From CAZBJJ01 sp964492245 (GTDB lineage Bacteria; Spirochaetota; Spirochaetia; Treponematales; Breznakiellaceae), in the NCBI GenBank assembly GCA_964492245.1, contig CAZBJJ010000002.1, forward strand, positions 35,380 to 99,379: a stretch of DNA of 64,000 nt. Direction: 5' to 3'. Shown piece after piece: positions 33,400 to 41,898 of the stretch. Within the stretch, counting starts at the first letter, position 1. Every line of letters begins with the position of its first letter. A program made the translations under genes and the position numbers. Under the pieces are notes generated by a model that saw only the letters and a program-made list of their open reading frames with translations, was not told the DNA's origin and searched no databases.

Positions 33400-35497
33400 A
33401 CCGCTTAACGCGGCGAATAAGGCTAATTTTGCTCAAGGGAATAATGAGCTGACTGCCAAAGGGTATGGGATCCAGCAGCAGATTGACCTCGTTTCCAGAT
33501 TTTTGAATCGAGCGCAAACTTGCAAGGGTGCTCTTTGTTTCGGCTCCGGGGCTGCGCCAATTTATTTCCAAAAGAGCGCCCTGGGCCATCGACTGTTCGG
33601 CCACCCGCAATTTGCCCACATAATCTAAGCCCCTTGCCTCTAGTTTTTCCCAGCGCAGGGCCTGGGGGATGAGCTGGGAAGGGTCTAAAATAAGACGGCG
33701 CTCTATGCGGGCGAAAAGCTCGGCCTCTTGATCGGCGGGGAGGGCGAGTTTTTCAAGTTTTTCAAAAAGTTTCTTATTGTGCTGTTCAATGCGAGCGCTG
33801 GCGGGGATGCTGCTGGGCTGGTCTGGGTCGGGGCAGGAGGCCGCATCCCAAATAGGTGCCGCCAACTCTGTTGACGCCGGCAACTTTGTTGGCGCCGCCA
33901 ACTCTGTTGGCGAAGGGCCAAAGGAGCGGAAAAAAGCCAACTGGCCGGCACGCCGTTTTTGCGGCTTAATTGTCGGGCGGGCAATTATATCGGCCCCGGC
34001 CTTGGCAAGGGCCTGCTCTAAAAACTGAATATCGCGATCGTCAATCAAATAGACCCCTGGCGATATTTCGGCATAAATAAAGGGCTTAATTTCGGGGCTC
34101 TGCAAAAGAACCCGGCGCTCCTCGCTCACGGTTAAAAAAGTTCCCTGGTAAATGCCAAGGCTTTTGTAGCGCGCTTGCCAATCGTCTAAGGACCACTGAA
34201 TGTTTTGTGGCACCCTGTTTAGCGAAAGCTGGTTTAATATATCTAAGATTTTTTGGCTATCGATGCCCGCATTAAAGGCCCTAATTGCCGAATCGCGGGT
34301 GAGCTCCCAGCGCAACACCGTATCGGCGTCGCAAACATCCAAAAAACCTGCCAGCAAAAAGGCATGTTCCACCGTCAAGGCCTTTCCGGCCGTAACCGAG
34401 AAGGTGGCATCGATGCTAATTTCGGCGCTCGAGAGCGCGCTCTCGAGCGCAGGTTCGGCAGGGCAAAGGGTATCCTCACTGGGGCCATAAAAGCCGTCGC
34501 CCCCATCATACAAAAGTCCAAAACTGAGCAGGGCATCGATAAAGGGATTGGTTTGCCTGTCGAAAAGCTCGTCCAGTCGCTTCCAGTAAGATACATGGGG
34601 CCGGTTTGCCGCCATCAGCATGCGCCGAATGGTCTGCGCCGGGTAGACGCGGCGGAAGTCCATCAATTTTAAGAGGCGGTGTACTAGGCTGGCAATAGAA
34701 AACAAGAGTTCGGATAAGCGAGAAGCCGATAGAAAGCCACCATCCTGGATAGTGCGCACAATTAAAAGGCTTGCCACTGCATATAATTGAAAATCGGGGG
34801 CATTTATATTGGCCATCGAGGCGATAATGGGGGAATTCAGCGAAAAAGTATCGTGCTTAATTTTAATAATGCGCAAATTCGACAGAAGGCCCATCAGTTC
34901 AACGGGATCCGGGGTGGATAAAAGTTGTGTGAGCTCGTTTAAAAACTTCTTTTTTAAACCCCCATCCACCTTAAAAATATCGGAGCGCCCATTAAGCCAA
35001 GCGGCAAGGGCAGCTAATTTATTAAGGCCGAAGGGAGGCAGGCCCTGCCCTGTATCGGTCTTCTCTGGTCGGGGTTTTGAATGGAAAAGCAGATCATGGC
35101 TGTCGATATTTTCCATAATATCGGGCAACAAAAGCGGATTAATTGCCAAATGGCTTTTTAAATCTTCCCTAAATCGGAACAAAACAAGGCGTTCTTCCAA
35201 ACTTACCACGGCATCGTGCAAATCGCTATAGGGAATATCCAGAGAAAGATAAATAGAAAGCCCGCTAATTGATGGACTTCGCAGCTCCTGTACCGCTGCT
35301 AAAATTTTCTTGTCGCTGTCGTCTAAAAGTGCGATAAGGGTTTTTTTATTCTCCTCCTTAGATATCCAGGCCCCCAATTCGGCAACAAGGCGTTGCTTGT
35401 TGTAAGGACTTTGAATATTGCCCAGATAATTGCGGACAAGGTCGAAAAAAAGGCGGTCGTCGAGGGTTAAAAGGGCTGTTTCCCAGAGCTGTTTCAT
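33383..35497 (-). CDS. Helicase_C_3 / XPB-Ssl2-like partner protein
   Basis: 704 residues. The first half is helical (opening MKQLWETALLTLDDRLFFDLVRNYLGN). The region 'YLIDDRDIQFLEQALAKAGADIIARP' in the second half belongs to the Helicase_C_3 (XPB/Ssl2-like, N-terminal) family found beside bacterial XPB, for example Rv0862c next to Rv0861c in Mycobacterium. There is no Walker motif, so it is not itself a helicase. Its ATG overlaps the XPB stop by four bases (ATGA), so the two should be made together. The linker carries three 18-bp tandem repeats and, earlier, a 26-bp perfect palindrome, both in frame. Probable DNA-repair partner; biochemical role unknown. Confidence 0.85.
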   Translation of the reverse strand: MKQLWETALLTLDDRLFFDLVRNYLGNIQSPYNKQRLVAELGAWISKEENKKTLIALLDDSDKKILAAVQELRSPSISGLSIYLSLDIPYSDLHDAVVSLEERLVLFRFREDLKSHLAINPLLLPDIMENIDSHDLLFHSKPRPEKTDTGQGLPPFGLNKLAALAAWLNGRSDIFKVDGGLKKKFLNELTQLLSTPDPVELMGLLSNLRIIKIKHDTFSLNSPIIASMANINAPDFQLYAVASLLIVRTIQDGGFLSASRLSELLFSIASLVHRLLKLMDFRRVYPAQTIRRMLMAANRPHVSYWKRLDELFDRQTNPFIDALLSFGLLYDGGDGFYGPSEDTLCPAEPALESALSSAEISIDATFSVTAGKALTVEHAFLLAGFLDVCDADTVLRWELTRDSAIRAFNAGIDSQKILDILNQLSLNRVPQNIQWSLDDWQARYKSLGIYQGTFLTVSEERRVLLQSPEIKPFIYAEISPGVYLIDDRDIQFLEQALAKAGADIIARPTIKPQKRRAGQLAFFRSFGPSPTELAAPTKLPASTELAAPIWDAASCPDPDQPSSIPASARIEQHNKKLFEKLEKLALPADQEAELFARIERRLILDPSQLIPQALRWEKLEARGLDYVGKLRVAEQSMAQGALLEINWRSPGAETKSTLASLRSIQKSGNEVNLLLDPIPFGSQLIIPLSKISLIRRVKRSIFGE
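33858..33911 (-). repeat. Three 18-bp tandem repeats in Helicase_C_3 gene
   Basis: Units at 33858-33875, 33876-33893 and 33894-33911; the first and third differ by one base. On the coding strand they give a linker of the type ELAAPT-KLPAST-ELAAPI. Copy number could vary by slippage without changing frame. Confidence 0.85.
34425..34450. repeat. 26-bp perfect palindrome inside Helicase_C_3 gene
   Basis: GCGCTCGAGAGCG followed by its exact reverse complement. It is in frame and encodes 'ALESALSSA' between less conserved segments. It is another case of a coding palindrome. Confidence 0.9.
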
Positions 35498-37200
35498 AAA
35501 AACTCGCCCTCCTCCCAGTGCTGAATAGAATATTTATATCCCTGTTCGGCCAAAAATTTTTGGCGGTTGGCGGCAAAGTCCTCTTCGGTGGTAAAGCGGC
35601 TAACCAGGGTGTAGAACCAGGCACTGCGGGCCTTGGGTCGTAAAATGCGCCCAAGCCGCTGCGCTTCTTCCTGGCGCGAGCCGAAGGTGCCGGAGACCTG
35701 AATGGCCATGGAGGCATCGGGTAGATCGATGGCAAAATTGGCCACCTTCGAAACCACAAGTACCCGCTGCTTTCCGGAGCGGAACTCCCCATATAGGCGT
35801 TCCCGTTCGCTGTTTGGCGTCTTGCCGGTTATAATAGGGGCCTTTAAAATGCGCGAAAGCTCTTCGAGCTGGCGCAGATACTGCCCAATAACTAAAATAT
35901 AGTCCTCGGGGTGGTTTTCTATCAGCTGTTTTACCGCCTGAATTTTTAAGGGGTTTTCGCTGGCTATGCGGTATTTTTCCCGCTGAGGGGCCACCGCATA
36001 GGGAAGCTGTATGTCCTTTGGCAGGTCGATACGAATTTCCACACAAAAGGCCTCGGCTATCCAGCCCTTTGCCTCTAAATCTTTCCAAGGTACGTCGTAG
36101 CGCTTGGGACCCACTAGGCTGAATACCGCATCCTCTGCTCCATCCTCGCGCACCAAGGTGGCGGTAAGCCCCAGGCGCCGCAGGGCCTGGACCTCGGCGG
36201 TAATGCGAAAGACCGGTGCCGGTAAAAGATGTACCTCGTCATAGATAATAAGGCCCCAGTTTCGCTCTCTGAATATTTTAAAATGCGGAAATTCGCTATC
36301 GCGGTTCTTGCGCCAGGTTAAAATTTGATAGGTCGCCACGGTTATAGCTGCCAAGGACTTAGAGTCGCCGGTGTATTCCGCAATCTGGCTGGGATCGATA
36401 TCGCTTTTGTCGAGAAGCTCGGCAATCCACTGGTGCACCGCAGCCACATTTGTCGTTAGCACAAGGGTGTTTGTCTTAAGCTTGGCCATTGCCGCCATCC
36501 CAACAAGGGTCTTGCCCGCCCCACAGGGCAGCACAATTACCCCATAGCCCGTACCCGGCAGCCCATCGCCCACTAGGGCCTGAACGGCCTCTTTTTGATA
36601 ATCGCGCAGGGCAAGGGCCTGGCCAGAGCCCATTGTGGGTTTTAAGTTTATATCGAGGGGGTCGCCATTTTTAAGGGGAGCCTCGTCTTTTACCGGCCAG
36701 CCCAATTTAATAAGCTCGTATTTAATAGTTCCCCGCGACTCAATAGCAAGGCCAAAGCCACTGCCAATGGGATAAAGGTATCTGGCCAGGCCACTATTTG
36801 CCGCAACTTCTGCTCGTACAGCCTCGTCGCTACAGCTTAAAAAGAGCTGATAGCCCTGTAATTCTGGATGCCGATACAGCATGTCCTCGTCTATGGGTAT
36901 GAGGCGAATTTTCCCATAGCGGGTCATGGTGTCGGCAAAGCTGGCAACGAGGGCACCGGGAACAGGGTAGCGGGAAAATGCCGTCAAAGCCTGGGAAATA
37001 TCCTGGGGCTGCAAACCGGCACTTGCGGCATTCCAGAGCGAAAGCGGGGTAATTCTATAGGTGTGGATATGCTCTGGGGATTTTTCCAGTTCGGCAAAGG
37101 CCATAATTGCCGCCCGGGCCTGTTCGGCCAACTTTGAATGTACATCGAGCAAAAGGGTTTTATCGCTTTGAACAATGAGGGGCATGTCGAATTGGGGCAC
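35494..37200 (-). CDS. XPB/ERCC3-type DNA repair helicase
   Basis: 568 residues from GTG 37200, coupled to the preceding stop (TAGTG) with AAGGAA nine bases upstream. The N-terminal damage-recognition region precedes the SF2 motor: Walker A LPCGAGKTLVGMA (near 225), DEVH (IIYDEVHLLPA, near 320), 'GLTATLVREDG' (motif III plus the RED motif of XPB), and 'QEAQRLGRILRP' (motif VI). XPB proteins unwind DNA 3' to 5'; bacterial members occur in spirochaetes and actinobacteria, where a repair role is proposed. It is followed at once by the Helicase_C_3 gene. Confidence 0.95.
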   Translation of the reverse strand: MPQFDMPLIVQSDKTLLLDVHSKLAEQARAAIMAFAELEKSPEHIHTYRITPLSLWNAASAGLQPQDISQALTAFSRYPVPGALVASFADTMTRYGKIRLIPIDEDMLYRHPELQGYQLFLSCSDEAVRAEVAANSGLARYLYPIGSGFGLAIESRGTIKYELIKLGWPVKDEAPLKNGDPLDINLKPTMGSGQALALRDYQKEAVQALVGDGLPGTGYGVIVLPCGAGKTLVGMAAMAKLKTNTLVLTTNVAAVHQWIAELLDKSDIDPSQIAEYTGDSKSLAAITVATYQILTWRKNRDSEFPHFKIFRERNWGLIIYDEVHLLPAPVFRITAEVQALRRLGLTATLVREDGAEDAVFSLVGPKRYDVPWKDLEAKGWIAEAFCVEIRIDLPKDIQLPYAVAPQREKYRIASENPLKIQAVKQLIENHPEDYILVIGQYLRQLEELSRILKAPIITGKTPNSERERLYGEFRSGKQRVLVVSKVANFAIDLPDASMAIQVSGTFGSRQEEAQRLGRILRPKARSAWFYTLVSRFTTEEDFAANRQKFLAEQGYKYSIQHWEEGEFL

Positions 37201-37916
37201 TATGCATGTTTCCTTTCGTGGGCCTCGTGCTCCAGGCGGCGCAAAATGCCCTTTTTAGATTTAAAAAGCCAATGGCGATAGACTAGATAGGCAAGGCCAG
37301 CAGTAAAAGAAATCCCGCAAGAGATAAGCAGGGTGGCCCAAGCCAGATAGTCGAAGAGCAGAGCTCCAGCAAAACAACCGCTAAAAAAGCCAATAAAAAT
37401 AAAAATTAAAAGCAGGGCATGGCGAAAGTCTATTTTTCGCCTCGAGAGTAAATTCCCCAGCAGCGAGCCTAAATCGGATACAACACCGGTTACATGGGAG
37501 GTTCGAATAGTTGCCCCACTATAGGTAGAGATCATTGCATTTTGCAGGCCACAGGCCGTGGCCAATAAATAGGCCCCAAGAATATTCAGCCGATTTAAAA
37601 AAAAATAGCCCGCAAAAATTATACCACTTTGTATAATTAGCGCCACCCCATAGCGCCGCCCCAGTTTAAAGTTCGCATCGCCAATGACAGCACCACTAAG
37701 GCAGGCCCCGCCCAAAAAAGCGAGAATAAAAAATGCCAGCTCCCGGCTTTTTATATTGATGTCGCTCAAAGAGATGGCCAGATTGGTAAGGTTTCCCGTC
37801 ATGTGGGAGGCCGCCTCGCCATGGTGGTTCATAAGCACGACAGCATTAATAATGCCAACAGAAAAGGTCAGGACAGAGGTTCCTAAAACAAGCCATTTTG
37901 GCAGATTTCGTATCAT
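37200..37916 (-). CDS. YoaK family (DUF1275) membrane protein
   Basis: 238 residues with about six membrane helices. DUF1275 hallmarks are visible: 'SVGIINAVVLMNHHGEAASHMTGNLTNLAISL', 'FLGGACLSGAVIG', and 'GLQNAMISTYSGATIRTSHVTGVVSDLGSLLG'. The C-terminus is basic and cytoplasmic. The family's function is unknown, though some members are proposed small-molecule transporters. Its stop overlaps the XPB start (TAGTG), so it is first in a three-gene unit with the repair helicase pair; a functional link is not evident. Confidence 0.9.
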   Translation of the reverse strand: MIRNLPKWLVLGTSVLTFSVGIINAVVLMNHHGEAASHMTGNLTNLAISLSDINIKSRELAFFILAFLGGACLSGAVIGDANFKLGRRYGVALIIQSGIIFAGYFFLNRLNILGAYLLATACGLQNAMISTYSGATIRTSHVTGVVSDLGSLLGNLLSRRKIDFRHALLLIFIFIGFFSGCFAGALLFDYLAWATLLISCGISFTAGLAYLVYRHWLFKSKKGILRRLEHEAHERKHA

Positions 37917-38009
37917 GTATGCCTATAGAATACCAAAAGGCAGGGCCTTAACCAAGGGGCCCCGCTAAAAAAAAGAGTTTTCCCATCATTTTGTGGACGG
38001 CCTGCCTAC

Positions 38010-38576
38010 TCAATTGCCAAAAACAAGGCCATGTACCAGGCCAATGCAGGCAGAGAGGGCAATCCATACCAAGGGGTGCCATTTTAAGCGCCGTATTGCC
38101 GGAAAAATAAGGGCAAAGAGCAAGGCCTCCCGCCATTGGAAGCGCGCAAAAAATCCGCCCCCTGTATCGGAAAACCAGAAAACCTGGGTTAAAACAATAA
38201 AAAACGAGGCGCCTATAAGCCCGAGGGCAGCGGGCCTTAAGGTCCAGAAGGCCGATTTAACCAGGCGATGCTCCTGGTAGGCAATTAAAAAACGGGAAAC
38301 AGATACTATTATTATTATTGATGGCAATACCAGCGCTAAGGTGGCGACGATGCCCCCTAAAGGGCCAGCAGCGTGGTAGCCGGCAAAGGTCGCCACATTC
38401 ACCCCAATAGGCCCCGGCGTCGACTCTGCCACCGCAATCATATTGGTAACATCGTGGGCGCTAATCCAAGAATAGCGGGCGGCCATGTCGTAGACAAAGG
38501 GCAGGGTTGCCAGGCCACCGCCCACCGCCAAAAGGCCTGTTTTAAAAAATTCGTAAAAAAGAAGGAGGTATATCAT
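38010..38576 (-). CDS. chrA: Chromate transporter half-protein (ChrA family, C-terminal half type)
   Basis: 188 residues of the ChrA/CHR short-chain type. It opens IYLLLFYEFFKTGLLAVGGGLATLPFVYD, with 'VAESTPGPIGVNVATFAGYHAAGPLGGIVATLALVLPS' as the signature. About five membrane helices. It pairs with the next half-gene, whose stop overlaps its start by four bases; the two halves probably form one antiparallel transporter. Short CHR pairs export chromate or move other anions in exchange; the physiological substrate in anaerobes is unclear. Confidence 0.92.
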   Translation of the reverse strand: MIYLLLFYEFFKTGLLAVGGGLATLPFVYDMAARYSWISAHDVTNMIAVAESTPGPIGVNVATFAGYHAAGPLGGIVATLALVLPSIIIIVSVSRFLIAYQEHRLVKSAFWTLRPAALGLIGASFFIVLTQVFWFSDTGGGFFARFQWREALLFALIFPAIRRLKWHPLVWIALSACIGLVHGLVFGN

Positions 38577-39103
38577 TTTTTATACGGGTACAGAATAAAA
38601 CCGATAAGCATGGCCCCTAGGACAATCCAGACCGGCGATACCGAAAAGACAATGGAAGCTAAAAGGCTGGCAAGGGCTACCGCAATAGGAACTAGGCCCC
38701 GCGTGCTGGCCGATAGACGCCACAGCGCATCCAAAATTAAGGCCACAACCACCACCCGAATGCCCCTAAAGGCGTATTGCACATACACATTTTCGGCAAA
38801 GCCCGCCAAAAAGGTCGCAATGATGGAAATAATAATAATTGATGGCGTAATCATGCCCAGGGTTGCCACAATACCCCCAAGCAATCCACGTTGGCGGTGC
38901 CCAACAAAGGTGGCGGTATTCACGGCAATAACGCCGGGGGTAATTTGCCCCACGGCAATACAGGTTAAAATATCTTCGCGGCTCACCCATTTGCGCTTTT
39001 CCACCACCTCTTTTTCTATAAGGGGCAGCATGGCATAGCCCCCTCCAATGGTGGTGGCCCCAATTTTAAAAAAGGCGGTATAAAGCTCGCGAAGTGTTGT
39101 CAT
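38573..39103 (-). CDS. chrA: Chromate transporter half-protein (ChrA family)
   Basis: 176 residues. 'LRELYTAFFKIGATTIGGGYAMLPLIEKEVVEKRKWVSREDILTCIAVGQITPGVIAVNTATFVGHRQRGLLGGIVATLGMITPS' is the full CHR signature with GGG(Y/L)A.LP and the Q.TPGPI-like element (here TPGVI). It begins five bases after the aspS stop, so aspS and both chr genes likely form one transcript. It is the partner of the following half-gene. Confidence 0.92.
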   Translation of the reverse strand: MTTLRELYTAFFKIGATTIGGGYAMLPLIEKEVVEKRKWVSREDILTCIAVGQITPGVIAVNTATFVGHRQRGLLGGIVATLGMITPSIIIISIIATFLAGFAENVYVQYAFRGIRVVVVALILDALWRLSASTRGLVPIAVALASLLASIVFSVSPVWIVLGAMLIGFILYPYKK

Positions 39104-39108
39104 GGGCC

Positions 39109-40980
39109 CTATTTGCCGTCCTCTGGCATGGTAATGCGTAAATGCAGGTCATCAATCTGCCCCTGGTCGACATAGCTGGGAGCCTCGTCCATGGGGCTTA
39201 CCGCAAAGCTGTTTTTGGGAAAGGCGATAACCTCTTTAATTGATGTCTGCCCAGCCATAATCATAACAAGGCGGTCCAGGCCCGGGGCAATGCCGCCATG
39301 GGGAGGGGCTCCGTACTTAAAGGATTCAGTTAAAAAGCCAAAGCGGGCCTCGGCCTCCTTGGGGTCAAAGCCTACAATATTGAATATGCGCTTTTGCAAA
39401 TCGGGGTCGTGAATACGAATAGAGCCAGAGGCCAGCTCAAAGCCATTGAGCACGAGGTCGTAAAGGTCGCCCTTAACCGCACCGGGATCTTTTTCCAAGT
39501 TTTCGTGGTAGCGATTCTGTGGCCAGGTAAAGAGGTGGTGCGCCGTCTCCCAACGCCCCTGTTCTTCGTCGTATTCGAACATGGGAAAGTCGATAATCCA
39601 GGCGAATTCAAATTTTTTGGGGTCGCAGAGCCCAAGGTCTTTGCCCAGCCGTGCACGCACAGCCCCCAGGGCTACATTGGCGGTATGGCGCTTGGAATCG
39701 GCAACTATAAGGATTAGGTCGCCCGTTTTTGCGCCAAGGCCTGTAAGGACTCGCTCTTCCAGATCGGCGGGAATGCCGTTTGTGGCATCAGTCTTAAAAA
39801 ACTTACTTACCCCGCCTTCTAGGCCCGGTTTTCCCCCCGTCTGTTCGCCCACCTTCATCCAGGCCAGACCCCGCGCCTTGTAGATTTTTGCCAAGGCTTC
39901 CAGTTCCTCAATTTGTTTGCGCGAATAATCGGCCCGCCCTGGCAGTACAAGGGCCTTTACGCCACCGCCGACACCGGTAATCCCCCGCGCTTCTTTTTCG
40001 CGGCGCTCTGCCTCCCCTGTAGCCAGGGCATCTTTAAAGGCCTGAAAGTTGGAATCGGCCACATAGGGGCCAAGGTCCTGCAATTCCAGGTCGAAGCGCA
40101 GGTCGGGCTTGTCCGAGCCATAGCGCTCGTAGGCCTCTTCCCAGCTAAGGCGGCGAAAGGGGGTCGGCAGCTGGATGCCCATAGTTGTGGCAAAGATATG
40201 GCCCATAAGACCTTCGGTCATTGCCAACACATCGTCGCGGTCCACGAAGGACATTTCAATATCAATTTGAGTAAACTCCGGCTGGCGATCGCCCCGCGCA
40301 TCCTCGTCGCGGTAGCAGCGGGCAATTTGAAAATATTTATCCATACCAGAGACCATAAGCAATTGTTTGTACAGCTGGGGCGACTGGGGCAGGGCATAAA
40401 ACTTACCGGGATACAGGCGGCTGGGCACAAGATAGTCGCGGGCACCCTCGGGGGTAGATTTAATAAAGGTGGGGGTCTCAATTTCTAAAAAGCCCTCGCC
40501 CGTCATGTATTGGCGGGTGGCCTGAATAACGGCCGACCGCAGGGCAATGCGCTTTTGCATACCGCTGCGGCGCAGATCCAGATAGCGATATTTAAGGCGC
40601 AGCTCTTCTTTGGCATCGGCCTCGGCGTCTATCTGAAAAGGCAGAACCTCGCAGCGGTTTAGAATAAGCAGCCTGCTGGCCACCAACTCCATATCGCCGG
40701 TGGGCATATCGGTATTGATCATGTCTTGCGGGCGGGCGCGCACCTGGCCTTCTACAGCTATGCAGAATTCATTGCGCAATTCTCCGGCGAGGACTTTTAG
40801 CTCTGCCGGGGCCTCGGCCTCGATAACCACCTGCGTAAGCCCATAGCGATCCCGCAGATTGATAAAGGCAATTTCGCCATGGTCGCGTTTTCGGTGGACC
40901 CAACCGTTTAAAATAACTGTCTTTCCTGCGTCTTTGGCGCTGAGTTGGCCACAGTTGGCTGTGCGTTTCATTTCATGCAT
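39109..40980 (-). CDS. aspS: Aspartyl-tRNA synthetase, bacterial type
   Basis: 623 residues, the length of bacterial AspRS with the GAD insertion. The N-terminal OB anticodon-binding domain has 'VILNGWVHRKRDHGEIAFINLRDRYGLTQVV'. Class II motif 2 is FQIARCYRDEDARGDRQPEFTQIDIEMSF and motif 3 is GGIAPGLDRLVM; 'SPQLYKQLLMVSGMDKYF' is also present. It attaches aspartate (or Asp to both tRNA-Asp and tRNA-Asn if non-discriminating) to tRNA. ATG 40980 is used here; ATG 40971 (MKRTANCG) is equally possible. It is divergent from speD across 93-141 bases. Confidence 0.97.
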   Translation of the reverse strand: MHEMKRTANCGQLSAKDAGKTVILNGWVHRKRDHGEIAFINLRDRYGLTQVVIEAEAPAELKVLAGELRNEFCIAVEGQVRARPQDMINTDMPTGDMELVASRLLILNRCEVLPFQIDAEADAKEELRLKYRYLDLRRSGMQKRIALRSAVIQATRQYMTGEGFLEIETPTFIKSTPEGARDYLVPSRLYPGKFYALPQSPQLYKQLLMVSGMDKYFQIARCYRDEDARGDRQPEFTQIDIEMSFVDRDDVLAMTEGLMGHIFATTMGIQLPTPFRRLSWEEAYERYGSDKPDLRFDLELQDLGPYVADSNFQAFKDALATGEAERREKEARGITGVGGGVKALVLPGRADYSRKQIEELEALAKIYKARGLAWMKVGEQTGGKPGLEGGVSKFFKTDATNGIPADLEERVLTGLGAKTGDLILIVADSKRHTANVALGAVRARLGKDLGLCDPKKFEFAWIIDFPMFEYDEEQGRWETAHHLFTWPQNRYHENLEKDPGAVKGDLYDLVLNGFELASGSIRIHDPDLQKRIFNIVGFDPKEAEARFGFLTESFKYGAPPHGGIAPGLDRLVMIMAGQTSIKEVIAFPKNSFAVSPMDEAPSYVDQGQIDDLHLRITMPEDGK

Positions 40981-41121
40981 GGTACATCAATAGTATCTTT
41001 TTTTTTTTATCTTTACTATATGCCTTAAAAACAATATACTGCGATTTCGGTCCATATACTTTGGCTGGGTAAAATGTGCCTTGCGCATTTGCCGCTATTA
41101 CATTTGGGGGTCTATGGTAAA

Positions 41122-41898
41122 TTGATTAGACGAGTTCGCGGACAGAAGATCCGTTTGGAAGGTTTTAACAACCTTACTAAGTCGCTTAGCTTTAACATCT
41201 ACGATGTATGCTATGCTCGCTCAGAGGAGTCCCAAATTGAATATTTGGAATATATTGATGAAGAATACGACTCCCAACGGCTTCAACAAATTGTAGAAGA
41301 TGTCACGCGCATTATCGATGCAAAGCTCGTCAATATCTCGACCCAGGACTACGAGCCCCGCGGTGCCAGTGTGGTGGCCCTTATAAACGAGGACCATCCT
41401 GTTCCCCTGGGCAAGGAAACCCTGGTTCTGGGCCACCTCGATAAAAGCCATATTACTGCCCATACCTATCCGGAATACAATCCTCGCACTGGTTTGGCCA
41501 CCTTCCGGGTCGATATTGATGTTTCCACCTGTGGTATGATAAGTCCCCTGCGGGCCCTTCACCATCTTATCGACAGCTTCGATTCCGACATTGTCCTTAT
41601 GGATTACCGCGTGCGTGGCTTTACCCGCGACACTAGGGGCAATAAGGTCTTTATCGATCACGATATCAATTCTATTCAGGATTATATTGCGGTGGATGTA
41701 CTGAGCGAGTATTTGGCCTACGACATAAATATTCTCTCCGATACGATTTTTCATACCAAGATGCGCAAGAAAAACCTCTGCTTAGACGACTATCTTTTTG
41801 GGCGAGAAATAGAGGCGATGGACGAGCACGAAAAGCAGGATGTTAAAATGCTTTTGGAAAAGGAAATTCAGGAGATTTTTGAATGCGACAATTTTTAA
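41122..41898 (+). CDS. speD: S-adenosylmethionine decarboxylase proenzyme, E. coli type
   Basis: About 258 residues if started at TTG 41122, which gives the short N-terminus before 'IRLEGFNNLTKSLSFNIYDVCYA' as in E. coli SpeD; ATG 41074 would add 16 residues of poor family fit. The self-cleavage site is LDKSHI (Lys-Ser), where Ser becomes the pyruvoyl cofactor. The catalytic cysteine is in 'VDIDVSTCGMISPLRAL', and 'DYRVRGFTRDTRGNKVFIDHDINSIQ' is highly conserved. It makes the decarboxylated SAM needed for spermidine. It overlaps speE by 16 bases. A TATACT box at 41055-41060 is a candidate -10, with no clear -35. Confidence 0.94.
   Translation: MIRRVRGQKIRLEGFNNLTKSLSFNIYDVCYARSEESQIEYLEYIDEEYDSQRLQQIVEDVTRIIDAKLVNISTQDYEPRGASVVALINEDHPVPLGKETLVLGHLDKSHITAHTYPEYNPRTGLATFRVDIDVSTCGMISPLRALHHLIDSFDSDIVLMDYRVRGFTRDTRGNKVFIDHDINSIQDYIAVDVLSEYLAYDINILSDTIFHTKMRKKNLCLDDYLFGREIEAMDEHEKQDVKMLLEKEIQEIFECDNF

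Noticed and set aside
38010..39103. Two ChrA-like genes considered as one gene split by a frameshift
   Set aside because: Each half has its own start, a full CHR signature and a four-base overlap; paired short CHR proteins are a normal arrangement.
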